The translations under genes were made by a program, and so were the position numbers. The notes below the pieces were generated by a model, which searched no databases, had not been told where the DNA came from, and worked only from the letters and a program-made list of their open reading frames with translations. 64,000 nucleotides of DNA, from NCBI RefSeq assembly GCF_020524005.1, contig NZ_JAIVKK010000004.1, positions 1 to 64,000 of the forward strand, read 5' to 3'. The DNA is from Microbulbifer aggregans. GTDB lineage: Bacteria > Pseudomonadota > Gammaproteobacteria > Pseudomonadales > Cellvibrionaceae. This document shows positions 9,139 through 17,635 of this stretch, one piece after another. Position 1 is the stretch's first letter. Every line of letters begins with the position of its first letter.

Positions 9139-9260
9139 TACGCTACCGCGTTTTACCGTATCAACTTAAATGATGCTGGCAATTGATAGCTACACCGCAC
9201 CAGGGTGGAGTTATATTTTGCAAAACTTTAGGAAAAATTAGGCCTAATACTTTACATTTA

Positions 9261-9287
9261 CAGAAAATATAATATTTATATTTTCTG
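9261..9287. terminator. perfect 27-nt A/T palindrome, possible bidirectional terminator
   Basis: The arms CAGAAAATATAA and TTATATTTTCTG are perfectly complementary around a TAT loop. It sits between the plus-strand sulfotransferase and the 3' end of the minus-strand assembly operon, where a terminator for both would be expected. The stem is very A/T-rich and there is no long T-run outside it, so termination strength is uncertain. Confidence 0.45.
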
Positions 9288-9371
9288 CGTATTGGGTAGT
9301 TCTGCGCTAGAGCTGAATAGTTATTCACGCTAATTAATCAATCAGCTGTTAATATTGTACGCCGCACCAGA

Positions 9372-9394
9372 AACCCTCTATGCTTTGGAGGGTT
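9372..9394 (-). terminator. hairpin at the end of the assembly operon
   Basis: The 7-bp stem AACCCTC/GAGGGTT with a 9-nt loop overlaps the stop codon of the Wzy-like gene. It lacks a T-tract, so it may be only an RNA-stabilising 3' hairpin. Confidence 0.35.
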
Positions 9395-10754
9395 GAGCAT
9401 CAAAAAATCTTTGTGACTTCATACCTGCAGATCTTTTAGGAACCCTTATACCCCTAACGCTACCTGCCATTACTCCGATGGAAAACCAAAGCCAGCTGTA
9501 CATCGAACTATTTGGTATTTGATTCACCGCCATTAACGCAGTAAATAGGGCAGCAAATGCTATATCAGTACGCTCTGTTCCAGACCTAGCACTTTTAATT
9601 AGTTTACACGCACGTAGCACTGGTGACAGAATTATCAGGAATGTGCAGGTGAATCCTGTTAGCCCAAACTCTGACAACCGTATTATCCAATATCCATCAG
9701 TAACGACGCCTTCGGGTCTATTTCTTCCCCAACCTCCCCAGCCAAACGCTAACTTTTCACGTGTATGCTCCAGTGCCATATTCTCGTGAAAAAACCTAAA
9801 GTCGAGGGACGCTACACGGTCCTCTCCAAAGACAGAAAGTATGTTTAACACAGTATCATGCGGGAATAGCTTAAACAAACACAAGGCAGGATATATCAAT
9901 ACGACTAGCGACAAATACGCGGCCATTTTTGTCGTGAATCTTGGGCCTATGAGAAAGATACAAAGCCCCATGACACTTAGCACCCATGCACCAACCGATT
10001 TACAAAGAACTAGTACTACAGAGAAATATAAAGCAAAAAATAGTGCCGGCACGTTCATTATTCTAACTTTTTGGCGCGCCAATTGGATCGAGCAAAGAAA
10101 CACCGCTACGTATAGTATTGAAACTAGCAAGCCATGACCTATGAATACAACGGCTCGAAAGCCATCCATTCGGACTTGCTGTTTGAATTCATGTGGAAAA
10201 AATCCATAGATAGCACTATGCAACTGCGGGCTAAATCTAATTTCGAATAAGACTAGCGGCGAATATATAAATCCCGCAATGACCATCAGTTTTAAAAACC
10301 GCTGCTGATCTCTTTGTGAATGCACCAACGACAGACCAAGCAAAAATGGAATTACTTCAAGATATATTTGGATAAGGGAAGAGAGTATGTCTTGTAGTCC
10401 TAGTCCAGGCTTAAGATCCTCACCTTTAAAAAACGGTTCGGTATTAGTAAGCACCGTGATAGCGGGAACAGCCAGCAATGCCACTACAAATATTCTTTCA
10501 AAACTCTCCCGGGGAATAAACTGTATTTTTTCTCGTTTAATAATATAGCAGCCAAAGATCGCGCAAATTGCTGGGATACTTTGTTGCCCCAACGGAGGTA
10601 CGAGTGGAAAATCAAAAGCCACTTTTACCGGCAAAAATATATAGCCACCAACAATAGTCCAAAAAGTAGCTGTGATTGTGTTACATTTGATATATAAGAG
10701 TAAGGATATAACGGGGAAGAAAGCGAGTGCAAAATAAGCAAATGTATTCGGCAT
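9378..10754 (-). CDS. Wzy/O-antigen-ligase-like membrane protein
   Basis: The 458-residue protein has roughly ten to twelve hydrophobic helices and a long loop between late helices (near residues 300-350, containing LAFGWGGWGRNRPEG). This matches the O-antigen polymerase/ligase superfamily, which joins lipid-linked repeat units. As the only such protein in the locus it is most simply the polymerase of the exopolysaccharide. It is the last gene of the nine-gene minus-strand assembly operon and starts 6 bp after the stop of the preceding glycosyltransferase. Polymerase and ligase cannot be told apart from sequence alone. Confidence 0.7.
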   Translation of the reverse strand: MPNTFAYFALAFFPVISLLLYIKCNTITATFWTIVGGYIFLPVKVAFDFPLVPPLGQQSIPAICAIFGCYIIKREKIQFIPRESFERIFVVALLAVPAITVLTNTEPFFKGEDLKPGLGLQDILSSLIQIYLEVIPFLLGLSLVHSQRDQQRFLKLMVIAGFIYSPLVLFEIRFSPQLHSAIYGFFPHEFKQQVRMDGFRAVVFIGHGLLVSILYVAVFLCSIQLARQKVRIMNVPALFFALYFSVVLVLCKSVGAWVLSVMGLCIFLIGPRFTTKMAAYLSLVVLIYPALCLFKLFPHDTVLNILSVFGEDRVASLDFRFFHENMALEHTREKLAFGWGGWGRNRPEGVVTDGYWIIRLSEFGLTGFTCTFLIILSPVLRACKLIKSARSGTERTDIAFAALFTALMAVNQIPNSSMYSWLWFSIGVMAGSVRGIRVPKRSAGMKSQRFFDAQPSKA

Positions 10755-10760
10755 GTACCC

Positions 10761-11981
10761 TTACACCCCAGAGAACAATAACTTTAGTTTTTGTGTATTG
10801 CTGGTGAGATCAAATTCTTTTTCTACGAATGCCGCTGCATTTTCAATTCTTACTCTCCGCTGCTTCTCGGGCTCCTGGATCGCCTCTAACATGGCTTCCG
10901 CGACAGCTTGAGAACTGCACTCGACAGCCAAGCCGGTTTCTCCATGAATTACTAATTCTGGAATACCCGATATATCGGTTGTGATAACACTAACACCTTT
11001 TAGCATCGCCTCCATCAACACTACAGGGATGCCATCCATATCGCCGGATCTGTCTTTTTTACAAGGTAGTACAAGGTAATCAATTCGTTCCATCCACGCG
11101 GCTACTTCCTGATGGGGCAAAGCTCCTTTTAAATTTACAACATCCTCCAATTTTTGTTGAGAGATTTTTTGCTTGAGATTTTCCTGTAAGGGTCCATCCC
11201 CTACGACTTCCACGTAGAAATTCGTCTTTTTTTCTCTAAGCTTAGTGCAAGCATCTAATAAGATATCCAGACCTTTCTTTTCGACTAATCTTCCGATAAA
11301 TCCAAAAACGATTGGACTAGACCTGTTTTTGTACGTTCTTTGCCTAAACTGGCTGGAAGTAACTCCACAGCGAACTAAATGAATTTTCTCATTAATCACT
11401 CCCAAGCCAGTTAAAAACTCGATGTTGAAATTTGAGATTGTCGCCACGAACTTCGCTCGCTCAGTTTTTTCAGGCAGAAGATAGGCTCTCTCGAATATGT
11501 CATTTGCATGCGTGGTAAAGCTGTAAGGGATATTCGAAAAACACGCAGCGTACATAGCGATGTCTGCAGGAACATGCGAAAAATGGGCATGGATATGCTG
11601 CGCTTTAAGTTCTATCAATTTTTTGGCAAATGAAATTCCATATAGAAACCTATACATTATTCCAAACGAAAGCTTTGGCGCTCGTGAAACCTTATTTGCG
11701 TCGCAAATCGCTAATTTAAAGGTATTAAGGTAACTTTTGGGTTTGGAGAAAAAAGCTAGTATATTGATGACTATTACTTTAAGAAAAACCTGGTTATATA
11801 TGACCTCTCTCCGCAGCATTAGGTTACTTAACCTGGAATTTGTTGCAGGTATCCCTACCTCATGTACAGAGAATGGCAATACCTCTATCCCCATATCTTC
11901 TAGTGCAAAAATTTCATTGTAGACAAACGTAGATGAAGGGCCAGGTAACTCAGGCGCTAAGTAGGCGATTTTATTAGCCAT
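10761..11981 (-). CDS. glycosyltransferase family 4 (GT-B)
   Basis: This 406-residue retaining glycosyltransferase of the GT4 type presumably adds one sugar to the lipid-linked repeat unit. The N-terminal half carries HAHFSHVPADIA (near residue 135). The C-terminal nucleotide-sugar domain opens with GFIGRLVEKKGLDIL and contains the donor-binding EAMLKGVSVITTDISGIPE with the E-x7-E pattern. The start codon overlaps the end of the preceding GT2 gene by 8 bp, so the two are probably coupled. Donor and acceptor cannot be predicted. Confidence 0.85.
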   Translation of the reverse strand: MANKIAYLAPELPGPSSTFVYNEIFALEDMGIEVLPFSVHEVGIPATNSRLSNLMLRREVIYNQVFLKVIVINILAFFSKPKSYLNTFKLAICDANKVSRAPKLSFGIMYRFLYGISFAKKLIELKAQHIHAHFSHVPADIAMYAACFSNIPYSFTTHANDIFERAYLLPEKTERAKFVATISNFNIEFLTGLGVINEKIHLVRCGVTSSQFRQRTYKNRSSPIVFGFIGRLVEKKGLDILLDACTKLREKKTNFYVEVVGDGPLQENLKQKISQQKLEDVVNLKGALPHQEVAAWMERIDYLVLPCKKDRSGDMDGIPVVLMEAMLKGVSVITTDISGIPELVIHGETGLAVECSSQAVAEAMLEAIQEPEKQRRVRIENAAAFVEKEFDLTSNTQKLKLLFSGV

Positions 11982-12942
11982 GGGCTATCCCCGTACCTAC
12001 CAAAGGCATAGACTCAACAACTCTTTCTGGATTCCAGAGCTTCCCTCCTATTTTCTCCATATGTTTGGTCGCTTTTCTTTTTCCCTGGAGCAGGGATCGC
12101 CACTGAAATCTCCGGATGAATTGACGAAGTGCTACATCCTCTAGACGATCTCTGTTCGTGAAAAAGGATCTCAAGTACCCCCAGTACATTGCAATACCAC
12201 CAATAATCAGCGGGTACTCCACGGCTCTGAATAAAGAACTTGCTGCCATATATACTGGATCTGTGCCCATGTAGTACTGTCCGAAGCCATGCCGCATGCG
12301 GCCTGTAATCACACCTTTATGGCTCGAGCCCATCACCCTCAAATGAATGAAACGCAATTCTGGCTTATCCCAGCTTGCGACTTGCCAGCCCAGTTGGCGG
12401 CTCTTGTGGCAATCAATCGCATCCCACATGACAACCCGAAGAAATCCCCCGATTTGTTGAAAACAGCTGATACGATAGAATTTTGTCATTCCAACGGATA
12501 GTTCATCTCCCCGTCGTTCATCAATAAGTTTTCCATCCCTTAGGTTGTAGGGTTTTCCACTGCAAGATCCCAAGCGGGGATTTTTTTCCATTTCCGCTAT
12601 TAATGATTCGAAGTATGTTGGCGGCAGAACAAGGTCAAGATCCAGCTTACAAAGGTATTCATAGTCTTCTGCGCGAATAGACTTATATCCCTCATAAAAA
12701 GCATCGATAACTCCAGGACCAACAGCCCGGAAACCTCGGTCCGTTCTAGTAATAACTCTTATGAAGTCATATTTACTTTCGTATTCTGAAAGTATTCTCG
12801 CAGACTCATCCTTCGATCCATCATCCACCACTACCCATAATTTTGGTCTAATGGATTGATTAACGACGCTTTCTAGCGTTTGCTCCATATATTCCGCTTC
12901 ATCGCGGCACGGTGAGATGAGTAGATAATCTTTAGATCTCAT
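11974..12942 (-). CDS. glycosyltransferase family 2
   Basis: The 322-residue GT-A enzyme opens with LLISPCRDEAEYMEQTL, followed by WVVVDDGSKDES (nucleotide-binding DD) near residues 36-47 and LCKLDLDLVLPP (DxD-like) near 100. There is a hydrophobic segment near residues 225-250. It overlaps the downstream GT4 gene by 8 bp and begins 4 bp after the GT26 gene stops. It probably adds one residue of the repeat unit. Confidence 0.8.
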   Translation of the reverse strand: MRSKDYLLISPCRDEAEYMEQTLESVVNQSIRPKLWVVVDDGSKDESARILSEYESKYDFIRVITRTDRGFRAVGPGVIDAFYEGYKSIRAEDYEYLCKLDLDLVLPPTYFESLIAEMEKNPRLGSCSGKPYNLRDGKLIDERRGDELSVGMTKFYRISCFQQIGGFLRVVMWDAIDCHKSRQLGWQVASWDKPELRFIHLRVMGSSHKGVITGRMRHGFGQYYMGTDPVYMAASSLFRAVEYPLIIGGIAMYWGYLRSFFTNRDRLEDVALRQFIRRFQWRSLLQGKRKATKHMEKIGGKLWNPERVVESMPLVGTGIAHG

Positions 12943-12946
12943 TGCT

Positions 12947-13702
12947 TTACTTAACCCCGGCCATTTTTATTTGCTTAAATATTGTTGCAGCAGCGCAAGC
13001 GTTACTAAAATATCTCGAAGCCAATCTACGGGGATTTTGCATCATCCGATAAAACCACTCCATTCGGAGCCTTCTCACCCAGTGCGGTGCGCGTTTTTCC
13101 AGGTCAGTCAGGAAAAGTAATGATGCACCAATGCACATTATGACGCCTCGATTAAGTCCGGCGAATTTTATACGTTTTGCAAGTAACTCTTGTTGTGGTG
13201 AGCCCAATGCAAGAAAAATAAAATCGGGGTTAAGCTCCCTTACATAACGGCAAATAGCTTCAACTTCTACTGCATTATTTATAAACCCCATTGATGGATT
13301 AGAGTGAAAAATATTTAGAGTTGGGTATTTCTCTCTAATATTTGTAATTACATTTTCATTTCCACCCAATATGCAGATTTTATGCTCTGGTGCCAGCAAG
13401 TCATCAAAAATTTTTGCGGTAAGGGTACTACCTTCCACTACATTCGGTATTCCCACACCAGCCCATTGCGCTAGTTTTTGAAGTATTCGACTATCGCACA
13501 GTACCAATGAAGAATCACTGTAAGCTGAAATGAAGTCAGCATCACCATTTCTTCGACATAGTCGCTCAGCATGATCCATATTGGGAGTCACAACTATGTG
13601 CGGCGAATTTGATTTAGCCAGATCTTGGACTTGGTTCATTGCTTCATTGATATTCAGATTATGAAGCCTGCAGAATCCAATATCTATTTTATCCGCACTC
13701 AT
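12947..13702 (-). CDS. WecG/TagA/CpsF-family glycosyltransferase (GT26)
   Basis: The 251-residue protein shows the GT26 signatures TPNMDHAERL near residue 40, LCDSRILQKLAQW near 90 and ALGSPQQELLAKR near 165-177. The basic C-terminal tail HWVRRLRMEWFYRM is typical of membrane-surface binding. GT26 enzymes act on undecaprenyl-linked acceptors, usually at the second or a terminal step of repeat assembly. In this operon it may follow directly after the WcaJ-like initiator. The gene starts 11 bp after the preceding GT2 gene. Confidence 0.85.
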   Translation of the reverse strand: MSADKIDIGFCRLHNLNINEAMNQVQDLAKSNSPHIVVTPNMDHAERLCRRNGDADFISAYSDSSLVLCDSRILQKLAQWAGVGIPNVVEGSTLTAKIFDDLLAPEHKICILGGNENVITNIREKYPTLNIFHSNPSMGFINNAVEVEAICRYVRELNPDFIFLALGSPQQELLAKRIKFAGLNRGVIMCIGASLLFLTDLEKRAPHWVRRLRMEWFYRMMQNPRRLASRYFSNACAAATIFKQIKMAGVK

Positions 13703-13713
13703 TTCTCACCCCC

Positions 13714-14706
13714 TTATTTGTATTCAATTAACATTGTCTGTCTGTGCTTATATTTATTTACTATGAATTCGAAAATTCCGACAGCTTGGGGGAACTTACC
13801 CAAAATAACGAATAAGCTATAGATCATTTGGTCACGGGATTTTCGGTATTCAGGCTTGGATAACTGCATTTTGGTCCACGCCAATGGGTACAATAGGGCT
13901 GGTAGCACAGCGTATGTAGGTCCAGCTATTGCGAGTAGAGAAAAGGAAATTGAAGGCAAAATGGTACTGTATACCAATATACTTATCAGGCTCTTTAATC
14001 GGTAACGGTGTAGCCCTTTGCCATGTTTATGTGCATTATTGGCATATGCATGCCCAGACCGCCTGGCACGCAACAGGAACTGTGTAAATTTGTGCATGTC
14101 TGCATCATGCAGCGTCATCGGTTCATCAATTCTAAATATCTTCCAGCCTTGGCTTCTTAGGCGGTAGCACAATTCGGGTTCTTCACCGCAAATAAACTGG
14201 TTATCAAACCCATCGACCTGCTCAAAAGCCTTAACCCGGACAAGCGAATCCCCGCCGCATGCAGATATTTCGCCAGGCGAACCCTGCCATTCCATTTCGC
14301 ATAATTTGTTATATATTGTTTTTTCAGGAAATCGTTCACTTCGATTTCCGCAAATTATTGCTGCGCTAGTATTTTCTTCTAGGAATAGGATTGCTTTATT
14401 GAACCAATCCGCGTCCAACTCGCAGTCGCCATCAAGAAATTGTACAAACTGGATATGAGGATAATTTTTTCGTAGATTCTCAAATCCAGTGTTTCTTGCG
14501 CGCGCAGCACTGAACGCTTCACCTGGATCCAGCTCGACTAGATCGCACCCAAAGCTAAATGCCAACTCAAGGCTGTCGTCGGTTGATCCCGAATCAACAT
14601 ATATTTTTGGGATCTGCCATTTTTCTAAGGACGAAAGACAAGACCGCAATCGATCGCCCTCATTGCGGCCAATAATTACCAAGCCAATACTACGCTCGCA
14701 TTCCAT
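13714..14706 (-). CDS. glycosyltransferase family 2 (mycofactocin/ExoM-like)
   Basis: This GT-A glycosyltransferase has IGLVIIGRNEGDRL at the N-terminus, YVDSGSTDDSLELA as nucleotide-binding motif, FLDGDCELD as DxD motif near residue 92 and GFDNQFICGEEPELCYR as the ED-type catalytic region. A C-terminal hydrophobic segment may anchor it in the membrane. I start at ATG 14706, which has AAGGG at suitable spacing; ATG 14727 upstream lacks a Shine-Dalgarno. It lies between the 2OG oxygenase and GT26 genes of the assembly operon. Confidence 0.8.
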   Translation of the reverse strand: MECERSIGLVIIGRNEGDRLRSCLSSLEKWQIPKIYVDSGSTDDSLELAFSFGCDLVELDPGEAFSAARARNTGFENLRKNYPHIQFVQFLDGDCELDADWFNKAILFLEENTSAAIICGNRSERFPEKTIYNKLCEMEWQGSPGEISACGGDSLVRVKAFEQVDGFDNQFICGEEPELCYRLRSQGWKIFRIDEPMTLHDADMHKFTQFLLRARRSGHAYANNAHKHGKGLHRYRLKSLISILVYSTILPSISFSLLAIAGPTYAVLPALLYPLAWTKMQLSKPEYRKSRDQMIYSLFVILGKFPQAVGIFEFIVNKYKHRQTMLIEYK

Positions 14707-14780
14707 GCCTGTTTTCCCTTTGGCCATGTTATTTGTCGCACATCCAACTCTGTGAATGTAGATAGGCCAGCATTTTTGAA

Positions 14781-15602
14781 TTACGTTTTGTTTTGTGCTG
14801 GAATTTTGCTAAAAAAAAGGTTTTTTACGCGATTAAGAAAATTTTGTGGCTTGTTGATCTGCTCTGCTTTCCCCCGCTCATTCATGAACAGAGTGCTATG
14901 AAGCTTTCTCTTTTGCGGTCCATGATCATTCGCAGTGTAATAATAAAGAGCCAAAGACAGTCGTTTTCGGTCTTCAGGACACTGTAGAGGCTCTGGGTGC
15001 CCATGGAAACTATTGGATGTTGTCGAAAAAATTGCCATCCTATTAAACAGCGGTGGAACCGATTTTTCGCACGAAAGCTTATCATTACTCCAGAGTTGAA
15101 AGTCGCCACCCCACTCTGACTTCCAGTTTTTATTTAAATATATAAGCACATTCAGACGGCGGTAAACGTTCATACGTTTATGGCCGTTAAAATCCACATG
15201 AACTCCCAGCTTTCCACCACGTTCTATTTTGTGAAGTCCAGCGCCATGTAAATATGGATCCGCAATTAACCCACCTATTCCTGTAAGTTGTTCCAAGAAC
15301 TCTAAAAATGGAGCTGAATTAAGGTTATGAATCAACGCCCTGGTTACTGGGCCAAGACTTAAGTCACGATTCATTTGAAGCTTTCGCTCGTAGTCATTCT
15401 CAAACGCGCGCCATTTTTTATTACCTTCTTCAAACTCCTTAATTACTTGATCCAATATATCTGGCTCAAATATGTCATCGTATACGCCATGAGAAAATGG
15501 GTATGCATTGATATATTCTTCCTTGTTTTCACTCGCAATTTTATCGAGTTTCTCCCATGGTACAAACTTGTTGTATTCAGTTTGGCAGCTATTTAAATCC
15601 AT
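14781..15602 (-). CDS. 2-oxoglutarate/Fe(II)-dependent oxygenase
   Basis: The 273-residue protein has the double-stranded beta-helix iron site of the prolyl-4-hydroxylase-like superfamily. It shows an HVDFNGH segment (HxD) near residue 136, a distal histidine in NSFHGHPEPL near 203 and the 2-oxoglutarate-binding arginine in RKRLSLALYYY near 216. Such enzymes hydroxylate or otherwise oxidise C-H bonds. Placed among sugar transferases, it could modify a sugar, a lipid-linked intermediate or an amino acid substituent, but the substrate is unknown. GGGGA lies about 8 nt before the ATG. Confidence 0.8.
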   Translation of the reverse strand: MDLNSCQTEYNKFVPWEKLDKIASENKEEYINAYPFSHGVYDDIFEPDILDQVIKEFEEGNKKWRAFENDYERKLQMNRDLSLGPVTRALIHNLNSAPFLEFLEQLTGIGGLIADPYLHGAGLHKIERGGKLGVHVDFNGHKRMNVYRRLNVLIYLNKNWKSEWGGDFQLWSNDKLSCEKSVPPLFNRMAIFSTTSNSFHGHPEPLQCPEDRKRLSLALYYYTANDHGPQKRKLHSTLFMNERGKAEQINKPQNFLNRVKNLFFSKIPAQNKT

Positions 15603-15676
15603 TTAATTTATCCCCAAAGTATTTTAGCGAGCCTTTACCGCTTAAATTTTTAATGATTTAACTAAAAGTTAATTTT

Positions 15677-16630
15677 TCACAGGCCGTTCGCAAACACATT
15701 CTCTTTATTCTCAGTAAATTCTTCGTCCGCCCAATTTAGAGTCCGGCTTGAAACTGTTTCTTTGTAGTTTTCTAGGTCAAGTTCAACGCCCAACTCAACT
15801 CCTAATTTTTCCAGGTCAGAATTGAATAAATTTTTAATCTTTGATTCAGAATCTTTACTTAGCTCAGGCCTAGCTTTCATCTGAAATTTTTTCTTTACCA
15901 TGCTTCTAAATTTCTTGGGGACCAAAGACCTACGCAGGACTTCCATCGCTTTGTTTTTAACCAAAAGCCCATACAATGGGAAATTGCGGATTCGTTCACT
16001 TGAGATGTTTTTGGCGGGAAGATCGCTTTTCCATTCGACACGTTGGTCAAGACCGATAAATTTCGCTATCCTTTCCAGCTCAACTTGTGGCTCTCTTTTC
16101 AATCGTTCAAAGAAGACTGGCAACACTCGCTCGTGACCCAGCGCATCGAGATATGGCTTAAGCTGATAGTGAAATAAACTGTAATTTATCAATTCTGGGT
16201 GCAAGTCAATCGCGTCGTCTATTGGAACATTAATATTCCCACAACTCCATTCATGCACGTACTGGGACACCATTCGGTCTATAGGATTACGCATGACGTA
16301 GATTATCTTTGGCTTACCGAGGTAATCTTTTATGCGCGATATCGTATCTGGATATGTTGGCAATTTCGTATAGTGCGTACTTGCCTCGCCAATAATCTCG
16401 TTAGCGCTTGAATTACAGAATAGGTCCTCGTACCAGTCGAACCCTTTATAGTATTGTGCGTCATCGCTAAAAAAATTTGGCTCCTTCAAATCCGGCATAA
16501 ATACGCCGTTTTGCAATCTGAGCTGGTCATATAAAGTTGTGGTTGCGCATTTCATTGCGCCCACTATTAAAAAACTCGGTTTTTTAATTTCTTCTAGCGA
16601 ATAGCTTTTTTTTTCTGCTTTCACGTTCAC
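15677..16630 (-). CDS. PAPS-dependent sulfotransferase
   Basis: The 317-residue protein has the 5'-phosphosulfate loop VGAMKCATTTLYDQL at about residues 23-37 and the 3'-phosphate motif YVMRNPIDRMVSQY near 110. It is related to the lone plus-strand enzyme (both have KEPxxFS after the loop) but clearly diverged. It sits inside the assembly operon between a GT2 gene and the 2OG oxygenase. The start appears to be GTG at 16630, or GTG at 16624 with AGG at better spacing. Its likely role is sulfation of a sugar in the repeat unit. Confidence 0.85.
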   Translation of the reverse strand: MNVKAEKKSYSLEEIKKPSFLIVGAMKCATTTLYDQLRLQNGVFMPDLKEPNFFSDDAQYYKGFDWYEDLFCNSSANEIIGEASTHYTKLPTYPDTISRIKDYLGKPKIIYVMRNPIDRMVSQYVHEWSCGNINVPIDDAIDLHPELINYSLFHYQLKPYLDALGHERVLPVFFERLKREPQVELERIAKFIGLDQRVEWKSDLPAKNISSERIRNFPLYGLLVKNKAMEVLRRSLVPKKFRSMVKKKFQMKARPELSKDSESKIKNLFNSDLEKLGVELGVELDLENYKETVSSRTLNWADEEFTENKENVFANGL

Positions 16631-16665
16631 GCCTGTTAAACAGAGATTTCTTTAGTAAACTTGAT

Positions 16666-17619
16666 TTACTGCGAATTTATTCCAATCCAGATATCCTTCC
16701 ATTCACTCTTAACGGATTGCAAACCTCGCAAACCCCTGGTCAATTTTATGAGCCTGAAAATTCGCCCAAACATCCAGGCAAAATTTGCAGCCATTAATGT
16801 TGACCTACCGCCAAGCAACGTGAAATATCTTGCCCTGGACTCATAAAAATATCTAGGCAGACGCTTTCTCTTCGCCAGGCTGCTCTTTACAGTTGAAGTA
16901 CCGCCACGAAGGTGGACAACTCTTGCCAAAGGTTCCTGCTCTATTTTGTAGCCAGCGCCTTTAATTCGGTTGCAGTACTCAATGTCCTCAAAGTACATAA
17001 AAAACCTGTCGTCCATAAGCCCGACTTTTTCAATTACTTCATGACGTATCAGTACGCACGCAAAACTTACCCAGTCAATTACCTGGTTTACTTGATCCAA
17101 ATCAATAGAGACTTTTTTATGTTTTAAAAATCGCGTAACGACACTTAATTCAGCACCACGGATAAACTCGCTGGTAACTGTTCTCTTTCGGAATGCACTT
17201 ATTTGCGGAGTTTCATCCAAGTATTCCAGGCGAGGCCCAAGAGCCCCAATTTCCGGGTTTTCGTCCATTCTTCGCAATAATTTTTCAATGGCCTTGCTAC
17301 GAACGATTGTGTCGCTATTCAATAACAAATATTTCTTTGCCTTTACTTGACGTATACCAAGGTTGTTCCCTGCGGAGAATCCACCGTTTTTCTCGGATTG
17401 CACCAAATGGGTTAAATGTCTTTCTTCGTTTCTCTTGCTCTTGAGCCATTTTTCTATCTGGCTAAGCGAATTATCTCCGGAAGCATTATCCACCACGATA
17501 ACTCTGGATTTAATGTTCGAGAGTTCCGGATAAAGGCTGTCTAGGCAATCTATGACCAACTTTGGCGTTTTGTAATTTACGATGATTACAGCAAGATCAA
17601 CTGTATTTGGATTATTCAT
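16666..17619 (-). CDS. rhamnosyltransferase-like glycosyltransferase family 2
   Basis: The 317-residue GT-A enzyme has AVIIVNYKTPKLVIDCLDSL at the N-terminus, VIVVDNASGDNS near 40-51, LLLNSDTIV (DxD-equivalent) and MDDRFFMYFEDIEYCNRIKG near residues 207-226. This pattern matches WbbL-type rhamnosyl or related transferases. The gene lies 16 bp after the first sulfotransferase gene of the operon. The specific sugar is not predictable from sequence. Confidence 0.85.
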   Translation of the reverse strand: MNNPNTVDLAVIIVNYKTPKLVIDCLDSLYPELSNIKSRVIVVDNASGDNSLSQIEKWLKSKRNEERHLTHLVQSEKNGGFSAGNNLGIRQVKAKKYLLLNSDTIVRSKAIEKLLRRMDENPEIGALGPRLEYLDETPQISAFRKRTVTSEFIRGAELSVVTRFLKHKKVSIDLDQVNQVIDWVSFACVLIRHEVIEKVGLMDDRFFMYFEDIEYCNRIKGAGYKIEQEPLARVVHLRGGTSTVKSSLAKRKRLPRYFYESRARYFTLLGGRSTLMAANFAWMFGRIFRLIKLTRGLRGLQSVKSEWKDIWIGINSQ

Positions 17620-17635
17620 TGCTCAGCTTTCATCG

